64,000 nt of DNA, taken from positions 62,001-126,000 of the forward strand of contig NZ_JAZIBG010000020.1 in assembly GCF_036621135.1 (NCBI RefSeq), written 5' to 3'. Source of the stretch: Aquincola agrisoli. GTDB taxonomy: Bacteria > Pseudomonadota > Gammaproteobacteria > Burkholderiales > Burkholderiaceae_C. Of the stretch, positions 42,249 to 50,659 are shown in pieces (the stretch's first letter is position 1; each line of letters opens with the position of its first letter). The notes below the pieces were generated by a model that did not search any database, had not been told where the DNA came from, and saw nothing but the letters and a program-made list of their open reading frames with translations. The position numbers and the translations under genes were made by a program.

Positions 42249-43930
42249 TCAAGACCTTCATCGACCGGCTGCTGGGCAAGAAGGCGGGCGCCAAGTCCGC
42301 CAAGGGCAAGGTGCCGCTGGGCAAACGCGTGGACGTGCCCGCGAGCGAGCACCGCATCGACCCCGAACTGCTCGACGAGCGCGCCGTGCGGGTGGTGCGC
42401 ACGCTCAAGGAGGCCGGCTTCGAGGCCTACATCGTGGGCGGCGCGGTGCGTGACCTGCTGGTCGGCCGGCGCCCCAAGGACTTCGACGTGGCGACCAACG
42501 CGACCCCGGAGGAGGTCAAAGGCCTGTTCCGTCGCGCGTTCATCATCGGCCGGCGCTTCCGCATCGTCCACGTGATCTTCGGCCGGGGCCGGGAGCACGA
42601 GGTGGTGGAGGTCTCGACCTTCCGCGCCTACCTGGACAACAGCGCGGCCGAGGCGGTGGGCGGCAACGAGAAGACATCGAAGGCCGAACTGGCCAACAAG
42701 AGCCACGCCGTCGACGCCAGCGGCCGCGTGCTGCGCGACAACGTCTGGGGCCCGCAGATCGAGGACGCCGCGCGCCGCGACTTCACCGTCAACGCGATGT
42801 ACTACGACCCGACGACGCAGATCGTCGTGGACTACCACGGCGGGCTGAAGGACATCGAGCGCAAGGTGCTGCGCATGATCGGCGACCCCGTCACGCGCTA
42901 CCGCGAGGATCCGGTGCGCATCGTGCGCGTGGTGCGCTTCGCGGCCAAGCTGGGTTTCGCCATCGAGGCCAAGACCCGCGCGCCCATCCCGGAGATGGCG
43001 GCGCTGCTGGACAACATCCCGGTCTCCCGCCTGTTCGACGAGACGATCAAGCTGCTGCAGACGGGCCACGCGGTGGCCAGCGTCGAGGAACTGCGCAAGC
43101 AGGGGCTGGCCAGCCGTTTCCCGATGCTCGACGTGCTGATCGGCCCCGGCGCCGACCGGCCCGAGCATGCGGCGCGCCGCAAGTTCGTCGAGCTGGCGCT
43201 GGCCGACACCGACCGCCGCGTCACCGAGGGACGGCCGGTGGCGCCGAGCTTCCTGCTCGCCTGCCTGCTGTGGCACGAGGTGCTTGCGGGGTGGCAGCGC
43301 GCCAAGGCGGCCGGCGAGGCGCCGTTCCCCGCGCTGATGGGGGCGGTCGATGCGGTGTTCGACGCGCGGGTCGGCGACATCTCCGGCCGCGGCAAGCTGG
43401 GCACCGACATGCGCGAGATCTGGGGCATGCAGCCCCGGTTCGAGCGCCGCACCGGCAGCGCCCCGCATGCGCTGGTCGAGCAGCCCCGCTTCCGCGCCGG
43501 CTACGACTTCCTGCGCCTGCGGGCCGATGCGGGCGAGGCGGACGGGACGCTGGCCGAGTGGTGGGAGGATTTTTCGCTGGGCTCGCCCGAGGAGCGCGAG
43601 GCGTTGCTCGCGGCCGCGCGCGAGGAGCAACACAAGGTGCGGCGCGTACCGGCCGGCGCGGCCAAGGCTGCGCCCGCCGAGGGCGGCGCACCGGCCAGGC
43701 GGCCGCGGACACGCAAGCCGGCGGCGGCAGATGCGGAGGCGGCCGAGGCGCTGGAGGCCGCCGGGCAGGGCGAGGGCCCTGCGGAGGCGGACGACGGGAC
43801 CGAGCCGGCGGGCGAAGCCGCCGCACCCGCCCGCAAGCGTCGCCGCCGCCGGCGCAAGCCCGCGGGCGACGTGCCGGAGGGGTCCGGCGCGCCCGGGGAA
43901 GCCGGCGCGGCGCCGGACGCGGCGGGCTGA
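42245..43930 (+). CDS. pcnB: Poly(A) polymerase I
   Basis: A 561-residue class II nucleotidyltransferase that adds 3' poly(A) tails to RNA and promotes decay. Signature YIVGGAVRDLLVGRRPKDFDVATNATPEEV with the DxD catalytic pair, RRDFTVNAMYYD, and the RNA-binding block RYREDPVRIVRVVRFAAKLGF. The last about 95 residues are Ala/Gly/Glu-rich and then basic (RKRRRRRRK), typical of the disordered RNA-contacting tail. It is followed after 19 bases by folK. Confidence 0.95.
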   Translation: MIKTFIDRLLGKKAGAKSAKGKVPLGKRVDVPASEHRIDPELLDERAVRVVRTLKEAGFEAYIVGGAVRDLLVGRRPKDFDVATNATPEEVKGLFRRAFIIGRRFRIVHVIFGRGREHEVVEVSTFRAYLDNSAAEAVGGNEKTSKAELANKSHAVDASGRVLRDNVWGPQIEDAARRDFTVNAMYYDPTTQIVVDYHGGLKDIERKVLRMIGDPVTRYREDPVRIVRVVRFAAKLGFAIEAKTRAPIPEMAALLDNIPVSRLFDETIKLLQTGHAVASVEELRKQGLASRFPMLDVLIGPGADRPEHAARRKFVELALADTDRRVTEGRPVAPSFLLACLLWHEVLAGWQRAKAAGEAPFPALMGAVDAVFDARVGDISGRGKLGTDMREIWGMQPRFERRTGSAPHALVEQPRFRAGYDFLRLRADAGEADGTLAEWWEDFSLGSPEEREALLAAAREEQHKVRRVPAGAAKAAPAEGGAPARRPRTRKPAAADAEAAEALEAAGQGEGPAEADDGTEPAGEAAAPARKRRRRRRKPAGDVPEGSGAPGEAGAAPDAAG

Positions 43931-43949
43931 CCCGGCCCGGCGGACGCTC

Positions 43950-44429
43950 ATGTCCGAGCGCGTCTTCGTCGGCCTGGGGGCCAACCTGGGCGACGCACGC
44001 GGGGCCGTGCAAGCCGCGCTGCAGGCGCTGGCAGGGTGGCCCGGCGTGCGGGTCGCCGCGGCCTCCTCGCTCTACCGCAGCGCGCCGGTGGACGCCGGGG
44101 GGCCTGACTACATCAATGCCGCAGCCGAGCTGCAGACGTTGCTGGCGCCCGAAGCGCTGCTCGATGCGCTGCAGGCCATCGAGCATCGGCACGGCCGCGA
44201 GCGGCCCTACCGCCATGCGCCGCGCACGCTCGACCTCGACCTGCTGCTCTACGGTGATCGAGTGCTCGACACGCCCCGGTTGACGCTGCCGCACCCGCGG
44301 CTGCATGAGCGCGCCTTCGTGCTGCAGCCCCTGGCCGAGCTGGCGCCTGCGCTGGTGCTGCCGGGCCGGGGTCCGTTGGGGCCCTGGCTGCACGCCTGCG
44401 CCGGGCAGCAGATCGAACGCCTGACCTGA
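43950..44429 (+). CDS. folK: 2-amino-4-hydroxy-6-hydroxymethyldihydropteridine pyrophosphokinase
   Basis: A 159-residue HPPK that transfers pyrophosphate from ATP to hydroxymethyl-dihydropterin in folate synthesis. Features: FVGLGANLGDARGAVQAAL, SSLYRSAPVD, DYINAAAEL, and the signature RPYRHAPRTLDLDLLLYG, followed by LPHPRLHERAFVL. Position after pcnB is typical for this order. Confidence 0.95.
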   Translation: MSERVFVGLGANLGDARGAVQAALQALAGWPGVRVAAASSLYRSAPVDAGGPDYINAAAELQTLLAPEALLDALQAIEHRHGRERPYRHAPRTLDLDLLLYGDRVLDTPRLTLPHPRLHERAFVLQPLAELAPALVLPGRGPLGPWLHACAGQQIERLT

Positions 44430-44484
44430 ACCGGCCTGCGCGCCGTCCCCCTCCGCCACCGAACGCCGCCCTCCCGGCCCCAAC

Positions 44485-44850
44485 ATGCTCGACTCCCTTG
44501 CACGCCTGCCCCTGTCGGTCCAGACCTTCGGCCTGCTGACGCTGTCCAACATCTTCATGACGTACGCCTGGTACGGGCACCTGAAGAGCCTGGCCGACCG
44601 GCCCTGGTGGGTGGCGGCCCTGATCAGCTGGGGCATCGCGCTGTTCGAGTACCTGCTGCAGGTGCCGGCCAACCGCATCGGCTATGCGGGAGGCTTCTCG
44701 CTGGCCCAGCTGAAGATCGCGCAGGAGGTGATCACGCTGTCGGTGTTCATCCCGTTCGCGGTGTTCGCGATGGGCCAGCCGCTGAAGCTCGACTACCTGT
44801 GGGCGGGGCTCTGCCTGGTGGGGGCCGTGTACTTCATCTTCCGCAGCTGA
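44485..44850 (+). CDS. DMT-like DUF486 membrane protein
   Basis: A 121-residue protein with four hydrophobic segments, the DUF486 pattern: FGLLTLSNIFMTYAWYGHLK, ISWGIALFEYLLQVPANRIGY, FSLAQLKIAQEVITLSVF, and LWAGLCLVGAVYFIFRS. Function is unknown; the fold resembles half of an EamA/DMT transporter. Its stop is one base from the next start. Confidence 0.85.
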   Translation: MLDSLARLPLSVQTFGLLTLSNIFMTYAWYGHLKSLADRPWWVAALISWGIALFEYLLQVPANRIGYAGGFSLAQLKIAQEVITLSVFIPFAVFAMGQPLKLDYLWAGLCLVGAVYFIFRS

Positions 44851-44851
44851 C

Positions 44852-45490
44852 ATGCTCGACCACCTGCAGCACGTCGCCATCGAAGGCCCCATCGGCGCCG
44901 GAAAGAGCACGCTCGCCAGGCTGCTCGCCCAGCGCCTGCAGGCGCAGGTGCTGCTGGAGCGGCCGCACGACAACCCGTTCCTCGTGCGCTTCTATGCCGA
45001 TCCGGCGCGCTATGCGATGCAGACGCAGCTCTTCTTCCTGTTCCAGCGCATCGAGCAGTACCGGGAGCTGGCGCAGCCGGGCATGTTCACGCCGCGCACC
45101 GTCAGCGACTTCATGTTCGCGAAGGATGCATTGTTCGCGCAGCTCACCCTGTCGGACGACGAGTTCCGCCTCTATGGCCAGATCCACCGCGAAATGGCCC
45201 CCAAGGCGCCCGCGCCGGATCTGGTGATCTGGCTGCAGGCCGGACCGCAGACCCTGCTCGGGCGCATCGCCCGGCGGGGCCTGGCGATGGAGCAGGGCAT
45301 CGATGCCGCCTACCTGCAGCGGCTGTCCGAGGCCTATGGCGCATGGTTCGAGCGCGAGAGCAGCGTGCCGGTGCTGGCGGTGGACACGGAGCGCTTCAAC
45401 CCGGTCGAGCGGCCGGGGGACGTGGATCTGCTGCTGCAGCGGCTCGCGGCGTTCAAGGGTCCGCGGGAGGTGTTCGATCTCGGCGCCTGA
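44852..45490 (+). CDS. Deoxynucleoside kinase family protein
   Basis: A 212-residue P-loop kinase. Walker A IEGPIGAGKSTLA near the N-terminus, then ERPHDNPFLVRFYADPARYAMQTQLFFLFQR, SDFMFAKDALFA (DRS-like segment) and a lid region GRIARRGLAMEQGID. This matches bacterial deoxyadenosine/deoxyguanosine kinase-type salvage enzymes, which usually sit between folK and panB in this order. panB is not present downstream here. Confidence 0.9.
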   Translation: MLDHLQHVAIEGPIGAGKSTLARLLAQRLQAQVLLERPHDNPFLVRFYADPARYAMQTQLFFLFQRIEQYRELAQPGMFTPRTVSDFMFAKDALFAQLTLSDDEFRLYGQIHREMAPKAPAPDLVIWLQAGPQTLLGRIARRGLAMEQGIDAAYLQRLSEAYGAWFERESSVPVLAVDTERFNPVERPGDVDLLLQRLAAFKGPREVFDLGA

Positions 45491-45546
45491 GGCTGGCCTG
45501 CCGGCGCCGCTGGCGCGGCCCGCTTACACTGCGCGCCCTATCGAAT

Positions 45547-45575
45547 GTGACTGTTGCGTGACTGTCTGGTGACAG
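45547..45575. promoter_or_regulatory. PHO-box-like triple repeat upstream of the phosphate operon
   Basis: Three seven-base units, GTGACTG (45547-45553), GTGACTG (45558-45564) and GTGACAG (45569-45575), are spaced by four bases, an exact 11-base period. PhoB boxes consist of CTGTCAT-like units with the same spacing; these are the reverse complement with one or two mismatches. They lie about 33 bases upstream of the DUF47-Pit genes and downstream of a TACACT (45525-45530) that may be the -10. PhoB binding is inferred. Confidence 0.5.
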
Positions 45576-45607
45576 GCCCGGCACCATCCCTGCACGAGGA
45601 ACCGACC

Positions 45608-46255
45608 ATGCTGTTCGGCAAACTGCTGCCCCGAGAGGGCAATTTTTTCGAACTCTTCAATCAACACGGGGCGTACATCGCCGAAGGCGCGCGGGCGTTC
45701 ACGCGGCTGATCGAGCACTACGCCGACCTCTCGCTGCGCGAGCAGTACGCGGAGGAGGTCAACAACGCCGAGCGCAATGCCGACCGCGTGACCGCGGAAG
45801 TCAACCGCCTGCTGCACAAGACCTTCATCACGCCGATCGACCGCGAGCAGATCCACGGCCTGATCAATGCGATGGACGACGTGCTGGACTTGCTCCAGGA
45901 CGCCACCGAGACGATGCAGCTCTACGACGTGCGTGCGATGACCGAGGAGGTGCTGCGCTTGGGCGACCTGAGCGCCAAGTGCTGCGACCGCGTTGCCCAT
46001 GTCGTGACGCTGCTGCCCAAGCTGTCGGACCACTCCGTCGTCGAGGCGGCGATCAAGACCTGCGAGGAGATCGACAAGCTGGAGTCCGACGCGGACCGCG
46101 TCATGCGCTCGGCGATGAGCAAGCTGTTCCGCGAGCAGCCGGACGTGCGCGAGCTGATCAAGCTGAAGGCGATCTACGAGATGCTCGAGTCGATCACCGA
46201 CCGCTGCGAGGACGTGGCCAACCTCGTCGAGGGCATCGTCCTCGAAAACTCCTGA
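45608..46255 (+). CDS. DUF47 (PhoU-like) phosphate-transport accessory protein
   Basis: A 215-residue all-helical PhoU-like protein (starts MLFGKLLPREGNFFELFNQHG). It is rich in acidic and hydrophobic heptads with E..D pairs (EEVNNAERNADRVTAEVNRLL, CEEIDKLESDADRVMRSAMSKLF). This family accompanies Pit transporters and is thought to modulate them. GAGGA precedes the ATG. It is 13 bases upstream of pit in one operon. Confidence 0.92.
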   Translation: MLFGKLLPREGNFFELFNQHGAYIAEGARAFTRLIEHYADLSLREQYAEEVNNAERNADRVTAEVNRLLHKTFITPIDREQIHGLINAMDDVLDLLQDATETMQLYDVRAMTEEVLRLGDLSAKCCDRVAHVVTLLPKLSDHSVVEAAIKTCEEIDKLESDADRVMRSAMSKLFREQPDVRELIKLKAIYEMLESITDRCEDVANLVEGIVLENS

Positions 46256-46268
46256 GGTTCGCGCTCCG

Positions 46269-47279
46269 ATGGATGCAGTCCAGGTCAGCTTGTGGGTCGT
46301 CGTGATGCTCGTCGTTCTGGCGGTGCTGTTCGACTTCATGAACGGCTTCCACGACGCGGCGAACTCGATCGCCACGGTGGTGTCGACGGGGGTGCTCAAG
46401 CCCCAGCAGGCGGTGGTGTTCGCTGCGACGTTCAACGTGATCGCGATCTTCGTGTTCCACCTGAGCGTGGCCGCCACGGTGGGCAAGGGCATCGTGCAGC
46501 CCGGCATCGTGGACCACCACGTGGTGTTCGGCGCCCTGGTGGGCGCCATCGCCTGGAACGTGATCACCTGGTGGTACGGCATCCCCTCGAGCAGCTCGCA
46601 TGCGCTGATCGGGGGCATCGTCGGCGCCGTCATCGCCAAGTCGGGTGCCAGCGCGCTGGTGGCGGGCGGCGTGCTGAAGACGGTGGCCTTCATCTTCGTC
46701 TCGCCGCTGCTCGGCTTCGTGCTCGGCTCGCTGCTGATGGTGGTGGTGGCGTGGGTCTGCCGGCGCTCGTCGCCGCTGCACGTGGACAACTGGTTCCGGC
46801 GCCTGCAACTGGTGTCGGCCGGCCTCTACAGCCTCGGCCATGGCGGCAACGACGCGCAGAAGACCATCGGCATCATCTGGATGCTGCTGATCGCCACCGG
46901 CTACGCCAGTGCCGCCGACGATCTGCCGCCCAGCTGGGTCATCTGGGTCTGCTACATCGCGATCGGCCTGGGCACGATGTTCGGCGGCTGGCGCATCGTC
47001 AAGACGATGGGGCAGAAGATCACCAAGCTCAAGCCGGTCGGCGGGTTCTGCGCGGAGACGGGCGGTGCGCTCACGCTGTTCTTGGCCACGGCGCTGGGCG
47101 TGCCGGTGTCGACCACGCACACCATCACCGGTGCCATCGTCGGCGTCGGCTCGGTGCGCCGGGCCTCTGCGGTGCGCTGGGGCGTGGCCGGCAACATCGT
47201 CTGGGCGTGGATCTTCACGATCCCCGCCTCGGCGTTCATCGCCGCGGTCTTCTACTGGATCGGCCTGCAGCTGATGTGA
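46269..47279 (+). CDS. pit: Low-affinity inorganic phosphate transporter (Pit)
   Basis: A 336-residue polytopic PiT permease for metal-phosphate symport. Both repeat signatures are present: FDFMNGFHDAANSIATVVSTGVLKPQQAV near the N-terminus and LYSLGHGGNDAQKTIGII in the middle, plus GVPVSTTHTITGAIVGVGSVRR near the C-terminus. About ten hydrophobic helices. It partners with the DUF47 protein upstream. The next gene is convergent. Confidence 0.94.
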   Translation: MDAVQVSLWVVVMLVVLAVLFDFMNGFHDAANSIATVVSTGVLKPQQAVVFAATFNVIAIFVFHLSVAATVGKGIVQPGIVDHHVVFGALVGAIAWNVITWWYGIPSSSSHALIGGIVGAVIAKSGASALVAGGVLKTVAFIFVSPLLGFVLGSLLMVVVAWVCRRSSPLHVDNWFRRLQLVSAGLYSLGHGGNDAQKTIGIIWMLLIATGYASAADDLPPSWVIWVCYIAIGLGTMFGGWRIVKTMGQKITKLKPVGGFCAETGGALTLFLATALGVPVSTTHTITGAIVGVGSVRRASAVRWGVAGNIVWAWIFTIPASAFIAAVFYWIGLQLM

Positions 47280-47298
47280 ACCGGCGGCGACGTCGTCG

Positions 47299-47748
47299 TC
47301 ACTGGCTGATCTTCTTGGCTTCCTCGACCTGGTACTCGAAGTAGCGCTGGCCGCTGAAGGCGATGGTCGCCATCAGCACGCCGGCGCCCACCAGCAGCGC
47401 AGCGATCACGCCCAGCACCGGCGCCCAGCGCGTGGGGTGCACCGGCTGGCCGGGGTTGTGGCGCGCGTCCCAGCGCTCGTCGGGCGTGAGGCCATAGAGG
47501 ATGGCGGCCAGCATCGCCTGCGCGACCATCAGGCCCAGCAGCGGGATCAGCAGCCAGCTGACCTGGTCGTCCAGCCCGTGGTCCTGCACGCGCTGCAGGC
47601 CGTGCAGCCCGAGGAACGTGGGCACCCAGTAGAACCAGCCGAAGCGGTCCTTCCAGCCGTGCAGGTAGAAGCGGTGCAGCCCAAGGCTGCCGGCCAGAAA
47701 CGCGATCCAGGTCGCAAGCGTCTTGGATTTGTACGAGACCACGTTCAT
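47299..47748 (-). CDS. TM2-domain membrane protein
   Basis: A 149-residue inner-membrane protein. Residues 6-50 form a TM2-type double-helix hairpin (KTLATWIAFLAGSLGLHRFYLHGWKDRFGWFYW). Two more hydrophobic segments follow (LLIPLLGLMVAQAMLAAIL and VLGVIAALLVGAGVLMATI). Function is unknown. Its ATG overlaps the stop of the GNAT gene (ATGA). Confidence 0.75.
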   Translation of the reverse strand: MNVVSYKSKTLATWIAFLAGSLGLHRFYLHGWKDRFGWFYWVPTFLGLHGLQRVQDHGLDDQVSWLLIPLLGLMVAQAMLAAILYGLTPDERWDARHNPGQPVHPTRWAPVLGVIAALLVGAGVLMATIAFSGQRYFEYQVEEAKKISQ

Positions 47749-48281
47749 CGGCCCTCGGCCGGCGCGGTGCCTGCCCCTTCGCCCAGCGCGCGCTGCATCA
47801 TCACCACGTCGAGCCAGCGGTCGAACTTCCAGCCCACGGCCTTGAGCACGCCGGTGTGCTCGAAGCCGCAGCTGCGGTGCACCCCGACCGAGCCGGCGTT
47901 GGCGGCGTCGCCGATCACGGCCAGCATCTGCCGAGCGCCTCGTGCTTCGCATTGCGCCATCAGCTCCGTCAGCAGCAGCCGGCCGATGCCCTGGCCGTGG
48001 GCGTCAGGGTGCAGGTAGATCGAGTCCTCGACGCAGAAGCGGTAGGCCCGCCGCGGCCGGAAATGGTTGGCATACGCATAGCCGAGCACCTGCCCGTCGC
48101 GTTCGGCGACGAGCCAGGGCAGGCCGTTGGCCAGCACGGCCTCGCGGCGCCGGCCCATGTCGGCCTCGTCGGGGGCTTCCAGCTCGAAAGTGCCGGTGCC
48201 GTGCAGCACCGCATGCCGGTAGACCGCCGTGACGGCGGGCACGTCATCCGGCCTGCTGGGACGTATCAGGAGATTGGTCAT
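47745..48281 (-). CDS. GNAT N-acetyltransferase, phosphinothricin/arsinothricin type
   Basis: A 178-residue acetyl-CoA-dependent N-acetyltransferase. The opening LIRPSRPDDVPAVTAVYRHAVLHGTGTFEL and the acetyl-CoA loop LHPDAHGQGIGRLLLTEL, then MLAVIGDAANAGSVGVHRSCGFEHTG, are hallmarks of the PAT group that acetylates phosphinothricin, methionine sulfone or similar amino acids. The physiological substrate here is unknown. Start at 48281, just before the divergent ribosomal-protein promoter; the frame is open further upstream but without family similarity. Confidence 0.88.
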   Translation of the reverse strand: MTNLLIRPSRPDDVPAVTAVYRHAVLHGTGTFELEAPDEADMGRRREAVLANGLPWLVAERDGQVLGYAYANHFRPRRAYRFCVEDSIYLHPDAHGQGIGRLLLTELMAQCEARGARQMLAVIGDAANAGSVGVHRSCGFEHTGVLKAVGWKFDRWLDVVMMQRALGEGAGTAPAEGR

Positions 48282-48292
48282 GCGAGACAGTT

Positions 48293-48298
48293 TATAAT
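48293..48298 (+). promoter_or_regulatory. -10 element (TATAAT) of the rpsP operon
   Basis: A perfect TATAAT lies about 160 bases upstream of rpsP. No good -35 is seen at 16-18 bases; TTGGTC (48274-48279) is too close. Transcription from here gives a long leader with a strong hairpin. Confidence 0.45.
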
Positions 48299-48360
48299 GC
48301 GCGGTTTCGGCGCTGGCCGGCGGCATACCGCCTGGCGTATCTACAGGGCCGAACCGTGGC

Positions 48361-48384
48361 GGGCGCGCATCCACGCGCCCGTTT
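48361..48384 (+). terminator. Terminator-like hairpin in the rpsP leader
   Basis: GGGCGCG (48361-48367), loop CATCCA, CGCGCCC (48374-48380), then GTTTT. It lies inside the rpsP leader, 72 bases before the start codon. It could be a leader attenuator or simply a structured element; regulation is inferred. Confidence 0.4.
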
Positions 48385-48455
48385 TGCGATTGCCAGACCT
48401 GGTGGTGTCTCCCCGGTGAGGCGGTCGATTCGCAGGAATCATCCGAGGAAACATC

Positions 48456-48710
48456 ATGGTCGTCATTCGTCTTGCCCGTGGCGGCGCCAAGAAGCGCCCC
48501 TTCTACAACATCGTCGTCGCCGATTCGCGCGAGCGCCGCGATGGCCGCTTCATCGAGCGCGTGGGTTTCTACAACCCCGTGGCTTCCGGTGCCGCCGAAG
48601 CCCTGCGTGTGGCGCAGGATCGCGTCACCTACTGGAAGGGCGTTGGCGCCCAGCTGTCGCCCACCGTCGCCCGCCTGGTCGACGACGCCAAGGCCAAGGC
48701 TGCGGCCTGA
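48456..48710 (+). CDS. rpsP: 30S ribosomal protein S16
   Basis: An 84-residue S16 with the standard start MVVIRLARGGAKKRPFYNIVVADSR and RDGRFIERVGFYNP. It opens the conserved rpsP-rimM-trmD-rplS operon. GAGGA lies just upstream of the ATG. Confidence 0.97.
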   Translation: MVVIRLARGGAKKRPFYNIVVADSRERRDGRFIERVGFYNPVASGAAEALRVAQDRVTYWKGVGAQLSPTVARLVDDAKAKAAA

Positions 48711-48764
48711 GGCCCTCGGCCCCGTACCATGCGGGGCCCTTCCGAATGACATGAGCGCCTGCCG

Positions 48765-49325
48765 ATGAACATGAGCGAAGCCGTACCGGGTGAACCTGCC
48801 TGGCCGGCGGACGCAGTGGAGGTGGGGCGCATCATCGGTGCCTGGGGCATCAAGGGCGCGGTCAAGGTCGTGCCGTATGCGTCCGATGCCAAGGCGCTGT
48901 TTTCTTCGCGGCGCTGGTTCATCCAGCCTGGCGACCGGCTGCTGAAGATCACGGGCGCGCGCGAACAGGGCGACGCCGTGGTCGCCACGGCGCAGGAAGT
49001 GCCCGACCGCAACGCCGCCGAGGCGCTCAAGGGCGCCCGGGTCTTCGTCGCCCGCAGCAGTTTCCCGACGCCTGCCGAGGGCGAGTACTACTGGGTCGAC
49101 CTGATCGGCCTGGAGGTCTTCAACCGTGAAGGCGCGTTGCTCGGCATCGTGAGCGACCTGCTCAGCACCGGCCCGCACAGCGTGCTGCGCCTGCGTCGCA
49201 CCGACGTGCCGGCGGATGCCCCTCCCGAGGTCGCCGAACGGCTGATTCCCTTCGTCGACGCCTACGTGGACCAGGTCGACTTGCCGGGCCGCCGCATCAC
49301 CGTCGACTGGGGCCTGGACTACTGA
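48765..49325 (+). CDS. rimM: 16S rRNA processing protein RimM
   Basis: A 186-residue assembly factor for the 30S head. N-terminal beta-barrel (VEVGRIIGAWGIKGAVKVVPYA) and C-terminal PRC-barrel (EGEYYWVDLIGLEVFNREGALLGIV...RLIPFVDAYVDQVDLPGRRITVDW). Two adjacent ATGs (48765, 48771) are possible starts. Second gene of the S16 operon. Confidence 0.95.
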   Translation: MNMSEAVPGEPAWPADAVEVGRIIGAWGIKGAVKVVPYASDAKALFSSRRWFIQPGDRLLKITGAREQGDAVVATAQEVPDRNAAEALKGARVFVARSSFPTPAEGEYYWVDLIGLEVFNREGALLGIVSDLLSTGPHSVLRLRRTDVPADAPPEVAERLIPFVDAYVDQVDLPGRRITVDWGLDY

Positions 49326-49344
49326 CGCGGACAAGCCGAAAGCC

Positions 49345-50100
49345 ATGCGCTTCGACGTGCTGACGCTGTTCCCGGAGCTTTTCGAGCCCCACCTGGCGCT
49401 GGGCGTGACGCGCAGGGCGTTCGAGACGCGCCAGGTGGACGTGCGCCTGTGGCCCCTGCGGGAGTACGGCGAAGGCGCCTACCGCCGCATCGACGACCGG
49501 CCGTTCGGCGGCGGCCCGGGCATGGTGATGCTGGCCGATCCCCTGCAGCGCGCCCTGTCGGCCGTGCGCGCCGAGCGTACGGATGCCGTGCCGCTGGTGC
49601 ATTTCAGCCCGACGGGCCGGCCGCTCACGCAGGCGCTGGTGCGGGAGTTCGCCGCGGGGCCGGGGGCGGTGCTGCTCTGCGGGCGCTACGAGGGCATCGA
49701 CCAGCGCTTCCTCGACCGGCACGTCGATCTGGAACTGAGCCTGGGCGACTTCGTGCTGTCCGGGGGGGAACTGCCCGCGCTGGCGCTGCTCGATGCCGTG
49801 GCCCGCCTGCAACCCGGCGTGCTGAACGATGCCGAGTCGCATGAGCAAGACAGCTTCTCCGGCGATGGCCTGCTGGACTGCCCGCACTACAGCCGCCCCG
49901 AGTTCTGGGGCGAGGGCGATGCGGCGACGGCCGTGCCAGCGGTGCTGTTGTCCGGCCACCATGCCCAGATCGCGCGCTGGCGGCGCGAGCGATCGCTGCA
50001 GATCACGGCACAGCGCCGGCCCGACCTGATCATCGCGGCGCGTGCTGCCGGGCGGCTCTCCCAGGCCGATGAGCGCTACCTGGCCCAACTCGTCATATAA
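49345..50100 (+). CDS. trmD: tRNA (guanine37-N1)-methyltransferase
   Basis: A 251-residue SPOUT methyltransferase that makes m1G37 and prevents frameshifting. Motifs: DDRPFGGGPGMVM, the knotted AdoMet site LLCGRYEGIDQRF and SLGDFVLSGGELPAL, then PAVLLSGHHAQIARWRRE. It starts 19 bases after rimM. A TATAAT (50096-50101) overlaps its stop and may drive rplS separately. Confidence 0.97.
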   Translation: MRFDVLTLFPELFEPHLALGVTRRAFETRQVDVRLWPLREYGEGAYRRIDDRPFGGGPGMVMLADPLQRALSAVRAERTDAVPLVHFSPTGRPLTQALVREFAAGPGAVLLCGRYEGIDQRFLDRHVDLELSLGDFVLSGGELPALALLDAVARLQPGVLNDAESHEQDSFSGDGLLDCPHYSRPEFWGEGDAATAVPAVLLSGHHAQIARWRRERSLQITAQRRPDLIIAARAAGRLSQADERYLAQLVI

Positions 50101-50223
50101 TCGTCGGCTTTTCACCGATCCTCTGCCGGGCGCAGGTGCAACGCCGGATGTCATCCGGGGCACTTGCAGCGTTGTCCGCCCAGGCGGGCCTATGAGCGCC
50201 GGCACGATCATCTGGAGAACTTT

Positions 50224-50577
50224 GTGGACCTGATTCAAACCCTCGAGCAAGAAGAGATTGCTCGCCTCAACAAGAAGATTCCCGCTTTTGCGCCCGGCGA
50301 CACCGTGATCGTCAGCGTGAACGTGGTCGAAGGCACCCGCAAGCGTGTGCAGGCCTACGAAGGCGTCGTGATCGCCAAGCGCAACCGCGGCCTGAACAGC
50401 AGCTTCATCGTGCGCAAGATCTCCAGCGGCGAAGGCGTCGAGCGGACCTTCCAGCTCTACAGCCCGCTGATCGCCGCCATCGACGTGAAGCGCCGCGGCG
50501 ACGTGCGCCGCGCGAAGCTCTACTACCTGCGCCAGCGTTCGGGCAAGTCGGCCCGGATCAAGGAAAAGCTGGCCTGA
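50224..50577 (+). CDS. rplS: 50S ribosomal protein L19
   Basis: A 117-residue L19. GTG 50224 with GGAGA seven bases upstream gives the usual start (DLIQTLEQEEIARLNKKIPAFAPGDTV), then VVEGTRKRVQAYEGVVIAKRNRG and VKRRGDVRRAKLYYLRQRSGKSARIKEKL. Last gene of the S16 operon, 123 bases after trmD, followed by a terminator. Confidence 0.97.
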   Translation: MDLIQTLEQEEIARLNKKIPAFAPGDTVIVSVNVVEGTRKRVQAYEGVVIAKRNRGLNSSFIVRKISSGEGVERTFQLYSPLIAAIDVKRRGDVRRAKLYYLRQRSGKSARIKEKLA

Positions 50578-50595
50578 CCGCCGGCCGAGCCTGCC

Positions 50596-50620
50596 AAGCC
50601 GCCTTCGGGCGGCTTTGTCG
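50596..50620 (+). terminator. Intrinsic terminator after rplS
   Basis: AAGCCGCC (50596-50603), TTCG tetraloop, GGCGGCTT (50608-50615), then a T-containing tail. It ends the rpsP-rplS operon. Confidence 0.75.
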
Positions 50621-50659
50621 TTTCTGAGCCGGTTGTCGCCCCTATGCTCTCAGGTGCCC

